This document shows positions 25,387-33,487 of a stretch of DNA of 64,000 nucleotides, piece by piece. Made by a program: the position numbers and the translations under genes. Source of the stretch: Hymenobacter persicinus (GTDB lineage Bacteria; Bacteroidota; Bacteroidia; Cytophagales; Hymenobacteraceae). Where the stretch lies: the NCBI RefSeq assembly GCF_004167665.1, contig NZ_SEWE01000003.1, positions 124,001-188,000 on the forward strand, given 5' to 3'. Positions within the stretch are counted from its first letter, which is position 1, and each line of letters opens with the position of its first letter. The notes under the pieces are model-generated. The model was not told the origin of the DNA and did no database searches. It worked only from the letters and a program-made list of their open reading frames with translations.

Positions 25387-25424
25387 AAAAAAGCCCGGTT
25401 CCTGCGCAGGAACCGGGCTTTTTT
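25387..25424. terminator. Bidirectional terminator between the dipeptidase and the first PorT-family gene
   Basis: A near-perfect palindrome with six A residues at one end and six T at the other around the stem GCCCGGTTCCTGC. It serves the dipeptidase on the plus strand and the outer-membrane gene on the minus strand. Confidence 0.9.
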
Positions 25425-25433
25425 GCGCGTGAG

Positions 25434-26150
25434 CTACTCGTTGCCAAATGGTAGAATATAGCTCACGCTGGCCTGAATGACTTGGTTGTGGCCCATTTCC
25501 TTGTCGGTATACCTACGCGCCGGGATGTAGGAGTTGTATTGCTCCTCCGTGAGCTGTTTGAGGACGTGCCGCAGGCCGTAACTGTAGCGCACCGTCAAGG
25601 CCAGACTGTGGGGCAGCTTTACCCCCAGGCCCGCTACAGCATTGCACTGCCACCGCTCGAAGCTTTCGGGACTGTACTCCGTGTAGCTATAGGGGCTACT
25701 GCCCCTATAGGTGGTTACCTCGTCGCGGGTTCCCACCAGGAACCCAGCCTGCATTCCCAACTCTCCAAACAGCCGCTTGCCACCTGCTTGCACCAGCACG
25801 GGCAGCTCCAGATAATCCAGCTTGATGCGGTGTTTGTCAAGTGCATAAAAAATGCTAGACCCTCCGCCACCGCCGCCGTAAAAGCCGGAAAATGCGGTGC
25901 CTTGGCGCGAGTACAGCAATTCGGGCTGCACCGATAGCCAGGAAGTAAGCTGATACGTCGCGAAAATACCGCCCATAAACCCTAGCTGCGGGTGAGGAGC
26001 ACTTTCCTCCCTGGTGTAATACTGTTTGCGGGTGGCATCGTTGTTAGCCCAGTTGGCGCCGGCCCGAACCCCGACCTGAACCGTGTTTTGGGCTTGCGCC
26101 AGCCCGGTGGCGCACACACATGCCGCCAGCGTCAGGTAAATCTTCTTCAT
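25434..26150 (-). CDS. PorT-family outer-membrane beta-barrel protein
   Basis: A 238-residue protein with signal peptide MKKIYLTLAACVCATGLAQAQ, then a barrel of about eight strands: VQVGVRAGANWANN, FMGGIFATYQLTSWLSVQPELLYS, LDYLELPVLVQAGGKRLFGELGMQAGFL. The pattern of alternating hydrophobic strands and the G-x-R-x-G-x-N start match the Bacteroidetes PorT/outer-membrane beta-barrel family (PF13568). It is the last of four such genes in a row on this strand. Each has its own signal peptide and likely its own terminator. The role is unknown, perhaps porin-like or envelope stress. Confidence 0.88.
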   Translation of the reverse strand: MKKIYLTLAACVCATGLAQAQNTVQVGVRAGANWANNDATRKQYYTREESAPHPQLGFMGGIFATYQLTSWLSVQPELLYSRQGTAFSGFYGGGGGGSSIFYALDKHRIKLDYLELPVLVQAGGKRLFGELGMQAGFLVGTRDEVTTYRGSSPYSYTEYSPESFERWQCNAVAGLGVKLPHSLALTVRYSYGLRHVLKQLTEEQYNSYIPARRYTDKEMGHNQVIQASVSYILPFGNE

Positions 26151-26193
26151 AATAGGAGTAAGAGTAATAGGATAAGAGTAGCCGAAGTAACGT

Positions 26194-26231
26194 AAAAAAG
26201 CCCGGTTCCTGCGCAGGAATCGGGCTTTTTT
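26194..26231. terminator. Second copy of the palindromic terminator
   Basis: Almost identical to the sequence at 25387-25424, with one changed base in the second arm. It lies between two PorT-family genes. Confidence 0.85.
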
Positions 26232-26249
26232 GCGGTGGCTTACTTGCTG

Positions 26250-26828
26250 CTACCAGCCGCCGAAAATGTAGCCGGCGTAGAGCTGAAAGGCCTGGTTGCG
26301 ACCCGTGGACGGGCCGGCGTAGGCTGGGTCGTTGGCCGTCAGGATACTGCCGTTGTAGCGCAGCCCGAGGTTGGGGCCGCTGGTCCACTGGTAGCCCAGG
26401 CCGGCCACATAGCCGAAGTCGACGGCGCGGAACTGCTTGTTGAGGTCGGTGGAGCTGCCTTCGTTGCCCTGCTTGGCCGAGAGCAGGAAGCCTACCTGCG
26501 GTCCGCCCTCGAAGAACAGCCCGTCGGCGTACACTTTCAGCAGCAGGGGCACGTCGGCGTAGAGCAGGCGGGTTTTGGGCGCGTTGGTCACGTTTTTGAA
26601 TTCGTCGCCCTTCATCGATACCAGCGCTTCACCCTGCAGGGACAGGAAGTCATTGAGCAGCAGATTGGACACCAGGCCCCCGTGCGCCCCGACCAGGTAA
26701 CCGCTGCCGTTAGGCTTGCCCGCGAAGTTGGTCAGGCTACCGCCGGCCTTCACGCCCAGCTTGATCTGAGCCTGGGCAGTGAGGGAAAGCGCGCCCAGCA
26801 GGGCGGCAAGAATGCTGATCTTTTTCAT
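26250..26828 (-). CDS. PorT-family outer-membrane beta-barrel protein
   Basis: A 192-residue protein with the signal peptide MKKISILAALLGALSLTAQAQ, then IKLGVKAGGSLTNFAG, GAHGGLVSNLLLNDFLSLQGEALVS and a C-terminal DFGYVAGLGYQWTSGPNLGLRYNG. The last strand pair and the repeat of the aromatic-Gly pattern fit the same PF13568 barrel as its neighbours. It is the shortest of the four and lacks the long extracellular loop in which the others differ. It is bordered by hairpins on both sides, so it is probably transcribed by itself. Confidence 0.87.
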   Translation of the reverse strand: MKKISILAALLGALSLTAQAQIKLGVKAGGSLTNFAGKPNGSGYLVGAHGGLVSNLLLNDFLSLQGEALVSMKGDEFKNVTNAPKTRLLYADVPLLLKVYADGLFFEGGPQVGFLLSAKQGNEGSSTDLNKQFRAVDFGYVAGLGYQWTSGPNLGLRYNGSILTANDPAYAGPSTGRNQAFQLYAGYIFGGW

Positions 26829-26854
26829 ACACAGCCGTTTTAAGTGAACTACTG

Positions 26855-26890
26855 AAAGGCCGCCGGAATCCTACGGCTCCGGCGGCTTTC
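26855..26890 (-). terminator. Terminator after the third PorT-family gene
   Basis: AAAGGCCGCCGGA / TCCGGCGGCTTT stem with a short loop, placed just beyond the stop at 26913 on the minus strand. Confidence 0.75.
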
Positions 26891-26912
26891 CGAACAAAGC
26901 GGCGGCCGCGGG

Positions 26913-27605
26913 CTAGTTAGGAATCAGGAAGCCCAGCGACAGCTGCACGGCCGCGTTGCGGGCATTTTTCAGGTCGCCGTCGAAGTACGTGCCGTTGTCG
27001 CTCTTCACAAAGTCGCTGAAGGCGCCGGTGTAGCGCAGGTTCAGGCTCACGCCGTTTTCAGCTTGGTAGCCCACGCCGGCCACGTAGCCCAGCTCGTTGC
27101 GGTTGAGCTGGCTCAAGTCCTTTTCACTGTGACTGGTCGAGGTGCGCGTGTTGCCGGTCAGGCCCGAGGTGGTCGTCACGGTGGTTTCGTCCTTCACGTT
27201 GAGCAGGTAGGAGTACTGCGGCCCGGCCTCAAACACGAAGCCGCTGGCGTTGATTTTCAGCAGCACCGGCACGTCGAGGTAGTTGTAGTTAACCTTGCCC
27301 TCCCGCGACTGAGTCGTACCGAAGATGTTCTTGTACTCGGTGGTCTTGTTTTGGAAGCCCTTCTGCGAAAACAGCACTTCGGGCTGTACCGAGAAGAAAC
27401 CGTCGCCGGTGATATCGGCGTTGAGCATTACCCCGCCCAAAAAGCCAAACTTGTTGTTGTAGGTGTTCTCGTTTTCGAGGTTGCCGGCGAGGTTGGAGTA
27501 GTTGGCGCCGGCCCGCAGACCGAGGCGAACCTGGGCCTGAGCCGTGGTTGAAAACAGGGCGCCGGCGGCCAGCAAGGAGGCCAGCAGGAAGGAGGTCTTT
27601 TTCAT
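26913..27605 (-). CDS. PorT-family outer-membrane beta-barrel protein
   Basis: About 230 residues from ATG 27605 (MKKTSFLLASLLAAGALFSTTAQAQ). The ORF continues upstream to 27806 but that part overlaps the terminator of the next gene. The barrel starts RLGLRAGANYSNLAG and continues FGFLGGVMLNADITGDGFFSVQPEVLFSQ and FVFEAGPQYSYLLNVKDE; a Ser/Thr-rich loop with alternating SHSEKDLSQLNR follows. The last strands read ELGYVAGVGYQAENGVSLNLRYTGAF. Close kin of the gene at 27766; tandem duplication is likely. Confidence 0.88.
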   Translation of the reverse strand: MKKTSFLLASLLAAGALFSTTAQAQVRLGLRAGANYSNLAGNLENENTYNNKFGFLGGVMLNADITGDGFFSVQPEVLFSQKGFQNKTTEYKNIFGTTQSREGKVNYNYLDVPVLLKINASGFVFEAGPQYSYLLNVKDETTVTTTSGLTGNTRTSTSHSEKDLSQLNRNELGYVAGVGYQAENGVSLNLRYTGAFSDFVKSDNGTYFDGDLKNARNAAVQLSLGFLIPN

Positions 27606-27711
27606 GGTGCGAAAATCAGTTGGTGAGAAATGCACGGTGCCGGCCGCGGTACCGAGCGGCCGGCAGTAAGGTTTAAACGCCATTTTCAGGCCAATCAGGT
27701 GGGGTAGGGAC

Positions 27712-27748
27712 AAAAAAAATGTGACAACCGGGGTGGTTGTCACATTTT
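27712..27748 (-). terminator. Terminator of the PorT-family gene at 27766
   Basis: A GTGACAACC / GGTTGTCAC stem flanked by A and T runs, 18 bases beyond the gene's stop. Confidence 0.85.
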
Positions 27749-27765
27749 CAAGGAGTTGGGGGAAC

Positions 27766-28518
27766 TTATTTGCCCAGGGGCAGCAAGTAGCCCAGCTGCA
27801 GCGCAAAGCTGCGGTTGAATGCCTTAGGCTCGTTCTTGGCGCTGACGTCCTTGGTGTCGAACAGCGACTTCAGGCCCTGGGTGTAGCGCAGGCCGATGCT
27901 CAGGCCGCCTTCGGTCTGGAAGCCCAGGCCGGCCAGGCCGCCGATGTCGAAGCTGGACAGGTCTTCCTTGGCATCGGTGGTGTTGGTCACCGACTTGTCC
28001 TTCGAAGCGTTGGCCGTGTTGTACTTGGTGGTCACGGTCAGGTCCTGGCTGGAGCGGGCCATGTAGCCCACCTGCGGACCGAGCTCGAAGTACAGGCCCG
28101 TAGCGCCCGTGCTGGCCCGTACCGGAATCGGCAGGTCGATGTAGGTCAGAATGCGCTTGCCTTCCACCTGATACTTATCCACGGTGGCGTCCTGGCCGTT
28201 GGCGGTCAGCGTAGCGCGGTCCGTCACGGTGAAGGAGCGCTTGAAGCCTTTGCGGTCCACGAGGATTTCGGGGGCCAGCGACCAGAAGCCATCGGAGCTC
28301 AGGGGCAGCTGGAACGACAGACCGGCCGTGAAGCCGGGAATATAGTTGATGTCGGCGCCGCTGTTGGGGCCGCCCACGTTTTTGGCGTCCTTGCCGCCGA
28401 TGGTGGAATACGTACCGCCAGCGCGCACGCCGATGCGGGTGCCATTGCCAAATTGGGCGTTAGCGGTGCCGATGCCAGCAGTAGCTAGGGCACAGGTGAG
28501 TACAACGAGCTTTTTCAT
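27766..28518 (-). CDS. PorT-family outer-membrane beta-barrel protein
   Basis: About 250 residues from ATG 28518 (MKKLVVLTCALATAGIGTANAQ). The barrel begins RIGVRAGGTYSTIGGKDA and passes through LSSDGFWSLAPEILVDRKGFKRSF, RILTYIDLPIPVRAS, LYFELGPQVGYMARSS and DIGGLAGLGFQTEGGLSIGLRYTQGL, closing with SFALQLGYLLPLGK. The penultimate strand pairs resemble the two genes to its left. It is the first of the run on this strand. Function is unknown beyond an outer-membrane location. Confidence 0.88.
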   Translation of the reverse strand: MKKLVVLTCALATAGIGTANAQFGNGTRIGVRAGGTYSTIGGKDAKNVGGPNSGADINYIPGFTAGLSFQLPLSSDGFWSLAPEILVDRKGFKRSFTVTDRATLTANGQDATVDKYQVEGKRILTYIDLPIPVRASTGATGLYFELGPQVGYMARSSQDLTVTTKYNTANASKDKSVTNTTDAKEDLSSFDIGGLAGLGFQTEGGLSIGLRYTQGLKSLFDTKDVSAKNEPKAFNRSFALQLGYLLPLGK

Positions 28519-28766
28519 GGCTAGTAAATTCAAGAGTGAAATGGGGGGGTGGGTTTGGCAGCTTTACTTCCGGTCGAAACAACACTCAAGCTGGTTTATG
28601 GGCCTAATACTGAGAAGTGGCCGGTCAGGGTTGCGGTTGAGCAGCAATTTTGTCCGGAATTAATTAGATGATAATCTGATGGTTTCCAGGCAAGCCCAAC
28701 AGTAGTAAGTGGTTACGAGAGGTTGAAAACAGGAAAGTTTCCGCCGCCGGGTAGTGGGGGTTTTAC

Positions 28767-28774
28767 TATTTTTG
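28767..28774 (+). promoter_or_regulatory. -7 promoter element of the PagL-like gene
   Basis: TATTTTTG is an exact TAnnTTTG match, 20 bases before ATG 28795. Confidence 0.55.
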
Positions 28775-28794
28775 GGACGCTGCATTTTCGCCTT

Positions 28795-29910
28795 ATGCTC
28801 TTCGTTGCCGTTCGTGCTTTTCGTATTCCGCTGGCGGCTCTGGCCGGCCTGCTCAGCCTGCCGGTGCTGGGGCAGCACGCCGCGCCCGGGCCGCTGATTG
28901 TCGGGGCCTACGCCCAGGGCAGCTTTATCATTGCCCACACCCCGGCCGTGAAGCACTTGGCCGTGTCGCACCCGACGGGCGTGGAGCTGAACGTGCAGCG
29001 GCAGACCAACGGCTCGGAGCCCTGGCACGCCTGGTATAAGTATCCCAAAATCGGGGTCAACTTCGTCTATTACGACTATCACAACCCAGTGCTGGGTCGT
29101 TCCTACGCCTCGAGCATCTATATCAACAAGAGCTTTTTGCGCACGGCCCGCCACGAGCTTAACTTCCGCATCGGCACCGGTATCGGCTACTTCCCGGTGC
29201 GCTTCGACCTCGAAACCAACCACAAGAACACCATTGTCAGCTCCCGCCTGAATGCCATGCTGCAAACCCGGGTGGAATACGACGTGGCCGTGACCGAGCA
29301 CTGGGCTTTGTTGCTGGGCCTGGGGCTCAACCACTATTCCAATGGGGCCACCACCAAGCCCAATTTCGGTATCAACCTGCCTACGCTGCTCGTGGGCTTC
29401 AACTATCACCAGCAGCGCCCATTTCAGCCATTTTCGCCGAGCCCGGCCACCAATGAGGGCGTGGGCCTGGGTCGCAACTTTCTGGATCTGAGCACCAGTA
29501 TCGGTTGGAAGCAGCGCAATGAGTCGGACCGTCGTAAGTACGCCGTTAACTCGGTGTCGATAATGGGCGGGCGGCGCGTGAACCGCAAAAGCAACCTCGT
29601 GCTGGGCCTGGAAGGCTTTTACGACCGAAGTCTGGTGGCTCAGCTCCAGGACACCACCCGCTCGGGCGAGTACCGCCCCGACGTGAAGAAGGCCGGCGTA
29701 TTTGTGGGGCACGAGCTGCTGTTTGGCCGGCTGGCCTTCGTGTCGCACTTGGGCTTCTACGTCTACAATCCCTACAAGTCCAACAAGTTCTACTACGAGC
29801 GGCTGGGCCTGAAATACCACGTCACCGACCGATTCTGGGGCGCCCTCGACCTGAAAGTGCACCGCGGGGCCGCCGACGTAGTAGAGCTTAAAATCGGCAC
29901 TACGCTGTAG
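28795..29910 (+). CDS. Acyloxyacyl hydrolase / PagL-type lipid A 3-O-deacylase
   Basis: A 371-residue outer-membrane protein starting at ATG 28795 (MLFVAVRAFRIPLAALAGLL), with a signal sequence ending near VLGQ. The motif GLNHYSNGATTKPNFGIN holds H180 and S182, the H-x-S catalytic pair of PagL, which cuts the 3-O acyl chain from lipid A. The upstream part, YKYPKIGVNFVYYDYHNPVLG and ELNFRIGTGIGYFPVRFD, forms the barrel strands. It is about twice the length of Pseudomonas PagL, as is common in Bacteroidetes, which add a second barrel region. It probably modifies LPS at the cell surface. Confidence 0.85.
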   Translation: MLFVAVRAFRIPLAALAGLLSLPVLGQHAAPGPLIVGAYAQGSFIIAHTPAVKHLAVSHPTGVELNVQRQTNGSEPWHAWYKYPKIGVNFVYYDYHNPVLGRSYASSIYINKSFLRTARHELNFRIGTGIGYFPVRFDLETNHKNTIVSSRLNAMLQTRVEYDVAVTEHWALLLGLGLNHYSNGATTKPNFGINLPTLLVGFNYHQQRPFQPFSPSPATNEGVGLGRNFLDLSTSIGWKQRNESDRRKYAVNSVSIMGGRRVNRKSNLVLGLEGFYDRSLVAQLQDTTRSGEYRPDVKKAGVFVGHELLFGRLAFVSHLGFYVYNPYKSNKFYYERLGLKYHVTDRFWGALDLKVHRGAADVVELKIGTTL

Positions 29911-30034
29911 GCGGGCGTTGGGCTGAGGAACGGAATCCGGCGGCTCAGCGGCCAAATGCGACGGTTGGGCAGGTTTCGTTGACACTGAGCCGGGCCAAGT
30001 GCTTACTTCACGACCCTATCTAGCTGCTCTCCCC

Positions 30035-30745
30035 ATGGAAACGTTTCTGCTCGCCAACCGCTGGATTCACATTACGGCCGGCTTCATTGGGTTTTTCGTG
30101 GCCCCCGCCGCGCTGTACGTGCGCAAGGGCGGGGAAGCCCACCGGCTCTGGGGCCGGATTTTCTTCTGGGCCATGGTCGTGGCCGGCAGCACGGCCATCG
30201 TGTCGGCCGTCTACCATGGACTCACGTTTTTGCTGCTTACGGGCATTTTCAGCCTGTATCTGGCGTGGTTTGGCTACCGTTCCCTCTACCACAAGCACCT
30301 AGGCCGCGGGGAGGCCCGCCCCGCCCTGGCCGACTGGCTGGGAGTGGGCCTGGGCACGGTGGTGTTTGCCGGAACCGTGGTATATGGGCTGCTGCACCTG
30401 CGGCAAAACCCGGTGCCGGTGGTGTTCGGCGGCATCGGGCTGATGACTACCCTGCGGCAGCTGCGCAGCTTTCGGCGCATTGCGCCCTGGCCCGCCGGGC
30501 AGTGGCTGCACAACCATATTTCGGGCTTCGTGGGCTCTTACATTGCGGCGGTATCGGCGTTTTCGGCCACCAGCCTCACGTTTATTCCCTTCCCGCTCAA
30601 CTTTCTGTGGCCCACCCTGCTCATGGTGCCCGCCCTGATCTGGGTACAGCGGCGCTACAAGGCCAAGTTTGCCCAGGGCCACCGTCCCGCCGACGTGGTG
30701 GAAGTGCGCATTCAGCCCGAGCTGGCGCCGCCTGCGGGGCGCTAG
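30035..30745 (+). CDS. DUF2306-like integral membrane protein
   Basis: About 236 residues from ATG 30035 (METFLLANRWIHITAGFIGF); TTG 29999 is in frame but unlikely. About seven hydrophobic segments. The H-x2-A-G-x-I start, HRLWGRIFFWAMVVAGSTA and LHNHISGFVGSYIAAVSAF carry conserved histidines in membrane helices, as in DUF2306/cytochrome-b-like small membrane families. Such histidines could bind haem, but this is inference. Its last four bases overlap the stop end of pyrD on the other strand, so the two genes are convergent and share an end. Confidence 0.72.
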   Translation: METFLLANRWIHITAGFIGFFVAPAALYVRKGGEAHRLWGRIFFWAMVVAGSTAIVSAVYHGLTFLLLTGIFSLYLAWFGYRSLYHKHLGRGEARPALADWLGVGLGTVVFAGTVVYGLLHLRQNPVPVVFGGIGLMTTLRQLRSFRRIAPWPAGQWLHNHISGFVGSYIAAVSAFSATSLTFIPFPLNFLWPTLLMVPALIWVQRRYKAKFAQGHRPADVVEVRIQPELAPPAGR

Positions 30746-31773
30746 GGCCGTATCAGCGCCTGGTTGATGCGCTTGACCAGTGCCGGTCCTTCGTAGATAA
30801 AGCCGGTGTAGAGCTGCACCAGCGCGGCACCGGCGGCCAGCTTTTCCAGCGCGTCGGCCGCCGACGCAATGCCACCCACCCCGATAATAGGCAGGCCGCC
30901 ATCGGTGCGCTGGTGCAGGTAGCGGATAACCTCGGTGGCCCGCTGGCGCAGCGGCCGGCCGCTGAGCCCGCCCGCGCCCAGACCCGCCACGGTGGCTGCC
31001 GGCGTGCGCAGGTCGGCCCGACCGATGGTAGTATTCGTTGCTACCAGGCCGCTGAGCTGGGTTTCGCGGGCAATGAGCAGAATGTCGTCGAGCTGCCCGT
31101 CGGTCAGGTCGGGCGCAATCTTGAGCAGTAGGGGCTTGGGCCGGGGCTTGGCCAGGTTGTGCTCCTGCACCTGCTGGAGCAAGTGAATCAGGGGCTCTTT
31201 TTCCTGCAGGGCGCGCAGGTTGGGCGTATTGGGCGAGCTGACGTTGACCACGAAGTAATCCACCGTGTCAAACAGCGCTTCGAAGCTGGCTACGTAGTCG
31301 GCCGCCGCTGCGTCGTTGGGCGTGTCTTTATTCTTGCCGATGTTGCCGCCGATAATCAATGGGGCACGGCGCTGCCGCAGGCGCTGAGCTACTGCGGCGG
31401 CACCGTCGTTGTTGAAGCCCATGCGGTTGATGAGCGCCTCATCCTGGGGCAGGCGGAACAGGCGCGGGGAGGGGTTGCCCGGCTGGGCCCGCGGGGTCAC
31501 CGTCCCGATTTCAACGAAGCCGAAGCCGAGCGCCGCCAGCTCATCGGTCAGGTCGGCATTCTTATCGAAGCCCGCGGCCAGCCCCACCGGGTTGCGAAAC
31601 TTTAGTCCGAATACTTCCCGCTCCAGCTGTGGATGCTCAAAGCTGTAGAGCTGCCGCAGTAGGGCAGCCATGCCCGGCAGGCGGCAGCTGCGCTTGAGGT
31701 TGTCGAAGACGAAGTGGTGGGCCTGCTCGGCGTCCAGTTGAAAAAGCAGTGGTTTAAGCAGGGCTTTGTACAT
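30742..31773 (-). CDS. pyrD: Quinone-dependent dihydroorotate dehydrogenase
   Basis: Class 2 dihydroorotate dehydrogenase of pyrimidine synthesis, a membrane-associated flavoprotein that passes electrons to quinone. The 343-residue protein has the N-terminal helix pair LLKPLLFQLDAEQAHHFVFD that marks class 2. LAAGFDKNADL holds the flavin-binding lysine (K71), VVNVSSPNTPNLRAL holds the catalytic serine (S180), and LKIAPDLTD and TNTTI follow in the usual order. GVGGIASAADALEKLAAGA binds FMN phosphate. It is convergent with the gene at 30035, overlapping by four bases. Confidence 0.97.
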   Translation of the reverse strand: MYKALLKPLLFQLDAEQAHHFVFDNLKRSCRLPGMAALLRQLYSFEHPQLEREVFGLKFRNPVGLAAGFDKNADLTDELAALGFGFVEIGTVTPRAQPGNPSPRLFRLPQDEALINRMGFNNDGAAAVAQRLRQRRAPLIIGGNIGKNKDTPNDAAAADYVASFEALFDTVDYFVVNVSSPNTPNLRALQEKEPLIHLLQQVQEHNLAKPRPKPLLLKIAPDLTDGQLDDILLIARETQLSGLVATNTTIGRADLRTPAATVAGLGAGGLSGRPLRQRATEVIRYLHQRTDGGLPIIGVGGIASAADALEKLAAGAALVQLYTGFIYEGPALVKRINQALIRP

Positions 31774-31936
31774 GGCGGACCGCGGAAAGTGCGGTGCAAA
31801 GCTCCTACTTATTCCGCTAGCTCCCGTGCCTGGCTTACTGACATTTGTTGAGAAGTTTTTTCGGAAGGTATCTAGATGGAAATAAATGAGATAAGTGCGT
31901 ACTGCCGGAAAGCGTCAACATATAAGCGCGGAAAAA

Positions 31937-31968
31937 TTTGGATAGAACCGCCAAGTATAGCACTTTTG
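31937..31968 (+). promoter_or_regulatory. Probable promoter of tRNA-Lys
   Basis: TTTG at 31937-31940 and CACTTTTG at 31961-31968 are 20 bases apart. This is close to the Bacteroidetes TTTG-N19-TAnnTTTG pattern with one mismatch in the -7 box, about 44 bases before the tRNA. Confidence 0.5.
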
Positions 31969-32011
31969 CACCCCCACAAAGCGAAAACGATTCTTTCGCG
32001 GAGCGGGAAAT

Positions 32012-32087
32012 GATTCTGTAGCTCAGCTGGTAGAGCAGTACACTTTTAATGTACGGGTCCTGGGTTCGAATCCCAGCGGGATCACCA
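32012..32087 (+). tRNA. tRNA-Lys (TTT anticodon)
   Basis: All four arms fold. The acceptor stem pairs GATTCTG with CGGGATC (with G-T pairs). The D arm is GCTC/GAGC. The anticodon stem is GTACA/TGTAC around loop CTTTTAA, anticodon TTT. The T arm is CTGGG TTCGAAT CCCAG. The ACCA end is encoded. The last 18 bases are part of the repeat that marks the element's left end, so the element inserted here without breaking the tRNA. Confidence 0.97.
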
Positions 32088-32090
32088 AAA
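32070..32090 (+). repeat. attL: left direct repeat of the integrative element
   Basis: 21 bases, beginning ATCCCAGCGGGATC and ending CACCAAAA, are identical to 51715-51735. This copy contains the 3' T-stem, acceptor strand and CCA of tRNA-Lys. Confidence 0.9.
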
Positions 32091-32091
32091 A

Positions 32092-32123
32092 CCTCGATTG
32101 CAAGCCGCAATCGAGGTTTTTTT
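32092..32123 (+). terminator. Element-borne terminator for tRNA-Lys
   Basis: CCTCGATTGC / GCAATCGAGG perfect 10-bp stem, 5-base loop and seven T. It lies just inside the left border, so the element supplies a new terminator to the tRNA it displaced. Confidence 0.9.
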
Positions 32124-32215
32124 GTTACTGGGGCCGCATGTGGGACCGCAGTTGACTGTGTAAAACGATACTTTTACTGCCGGAAGAGGCAATTTTAGTA
32201 AACTATCCTAAATAT

Positions 32216-32791
32216 ATGCCCAGCAACAAGGTAAAGCGCCCAGCTTTTACCCTAGAAACCGCGGTAAAGAAGTTTGTATACTCTCAATCCGTGCTAACAG
32301 CCTTTGCTGATGCAAGTGAAAAGGGGGAGTCTTTTACTTGGCCCCTGAAGCCAATTGATGTAGGGAGTCTGAAGAACCCACTGGCTTTTCCTCGCATTTT
32401 CGAGGTGGGTTTGGCTGGGCAGCCTATTCCAGCTTCCTTGGAAACTTGGGATGCCTTTTTTATCCAACGGCTGCGAACCGGTGGGGCTGAACCTTTCAGT
32501 TCAGGAATTGTGCTGAAACCTTGCTCAGAGTACAATAAGACACTAATTACTTTCCATCTTGGTCAACTAGATACCACCCGTGCCAGAGCCGATTTCCAAG
32601 GGTACATGCGACGGGTATTGTTGAACAGCATTACGAAAGTACGCTCAACTGATAGTGCAGAAACCGTGCAGGTACTGTATGAAACGCTTACTTGGCTGGA
32701 ATCTTATAGCAAACAACTATCCACTCAATATTTAGCCGAAGCCAAAAAGAAGGAAAAGGAAGACACATCACGATCAGGCAAAAAATCTTAG
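32216..32791 (+). CDS. Hypothetical protein, first gene of the element
   Basis: A 191-residue soluble protein I do not recognise. It opens MPSNKVKRPAFTLETAVKKFV and contains AFPRIFEVGLAGQPIPASLE, then WDAFFIQRLRTGGAEPFSSG. Its last 40 residues are a helix with a Lys/Glu-rich tail. Base composition is less GC-rich than the chromosome. It lies close before the gene at 32800 and could be translated with it. Probably part of the element's maintenance region; no function can be stated. Confidence 0.65.
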   Translation: MPSNKVKRPAFTLETAVKKFVYSQSVLTAFADASEKGESFTWPLKPIDVGSLKNPLAFPRIFEVGLAGQPIPASLETWDAFFIQRLRTGGAEPFSSGIVLKPCSEYNKTLITFHLGQLDTTRARADFQGYMRRVLLNSITKVRSTDSAETVQVLYETLTWLESYSKQLSTQYLAEAKKKEKEDTSRSGKKS

Positions 32792-32799
32792 CCTTTAAG

Positions 32800-33063
32800 T
32801 TGTTGTTTGTATACGAAGAAATCAAACTCTTAAATCAGACAGATACCCTCGAACAAGTTGACTTTATCTATGACCAAATTGGAGGTGACAAGTCCGCTAT
32901 CAAACGTAGTCTGGATTCGAATATCACGGAAGCTTCACGTGAAAGGTTGAAAGACTTCATCTATACTGAAGAGAATTTCGAACAAGCCTTGAGGTTTATT
33001 CATCGTATCCGCCCGCTCCTCGATACGGGTGCCTATAGTTTGGCGCACGCTAGTAAAAAATAG
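32800..33063 (+). CDS. Small hypothetical protein
   Basis: About 87 residues, mostly helical: FVYEEIKLLNQTDTLEQVDF then FIYDQIGGDKSAIKRSLDSN and FIHRIRPLLDTGAYSL. No ATG is seen in frame; TTG at 32800 is the best start, only 8 bases after the previous stop. The pattern of repeated D-x-I-Y-x-Q-I helices is unlike any family I know. Possibly a partner of the 191-residue protein upstream. Ends before a short GC-rich spacer that precedes the HTH gene. Confidence 0.5.
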   Translation: MLFVYEEIKLLNQTDTLEQVDFIYDQIGGDKSAIKRSLDSNITEASRERLKDFIYTEENFEQALRFIHRIRPLLDTGAYSLAHASKK

Positions 33064-33154
33064 CAAAACCTGAACTTTTGTGGGAACGGCGTACCTCCCG
33101 CGCATTTCCCACCGAGCAAATATTTGTCTTCACTTAACCCAATAAGAAAGGCAA

Positions 33155-33487
33155 ATGAAATATCCCCCACCACTGCAGGAAGCGACACTGATCGTATTGT
33201 CGCTGCCCCAATTCCAAGATCTGTTCAACAGCCTCTTGGATGAAAAGCTCTCCCCCTTCGTGCAAGCTATTAAGGCTGGCGGCAAGCAAGGCGGAGTAGA
33301 ATACATGACCACCCAGCAGGCGCTGGACTTCATGCACCTCTCCAAGCCGACGCTGAACAAGCTGCGCCGCGAGGGCCGCATCACAGCCTACAACTCGTCG
33401 GATAAACGGGTGCTCTACAAGCGTAGCGAACTGGCCGCCTATCTGGATGCGGCTAAGCAGAAGGGAGGGACGGTCAATGCTGGCTAA
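33155..33487 (+). CDS. Helix-turn-helix protein, excisionase-like
   Basis: A 110-residue protein. Residues about 50-100 (MTTQQALDFMHLSKPTLNKL then RREGRITAYNSSDKRVLYKR) form a MerR/excisionase-type helix-turn-helix with the wing that ends RVLYKRSEL. The first 45 residues are a helical extension. Proteins of this type in Bacteroidetes mobile elements act as excisionase or as activator of transfer and replication genes. It overlaps the next gene by 11 bases, so they are one operon with the VapE gene after them. Confidence 0.85.
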   Translation: MKYPPPLQEATLIVLSLPQFQDLFNSLLDEKLSPFVQAIKAGGKQGGVEYMTTQQALDFMHLSKPTLNKLRREGRITAYNSSDKRVLYKRSELAAYLDAAKQKGGTVNAG

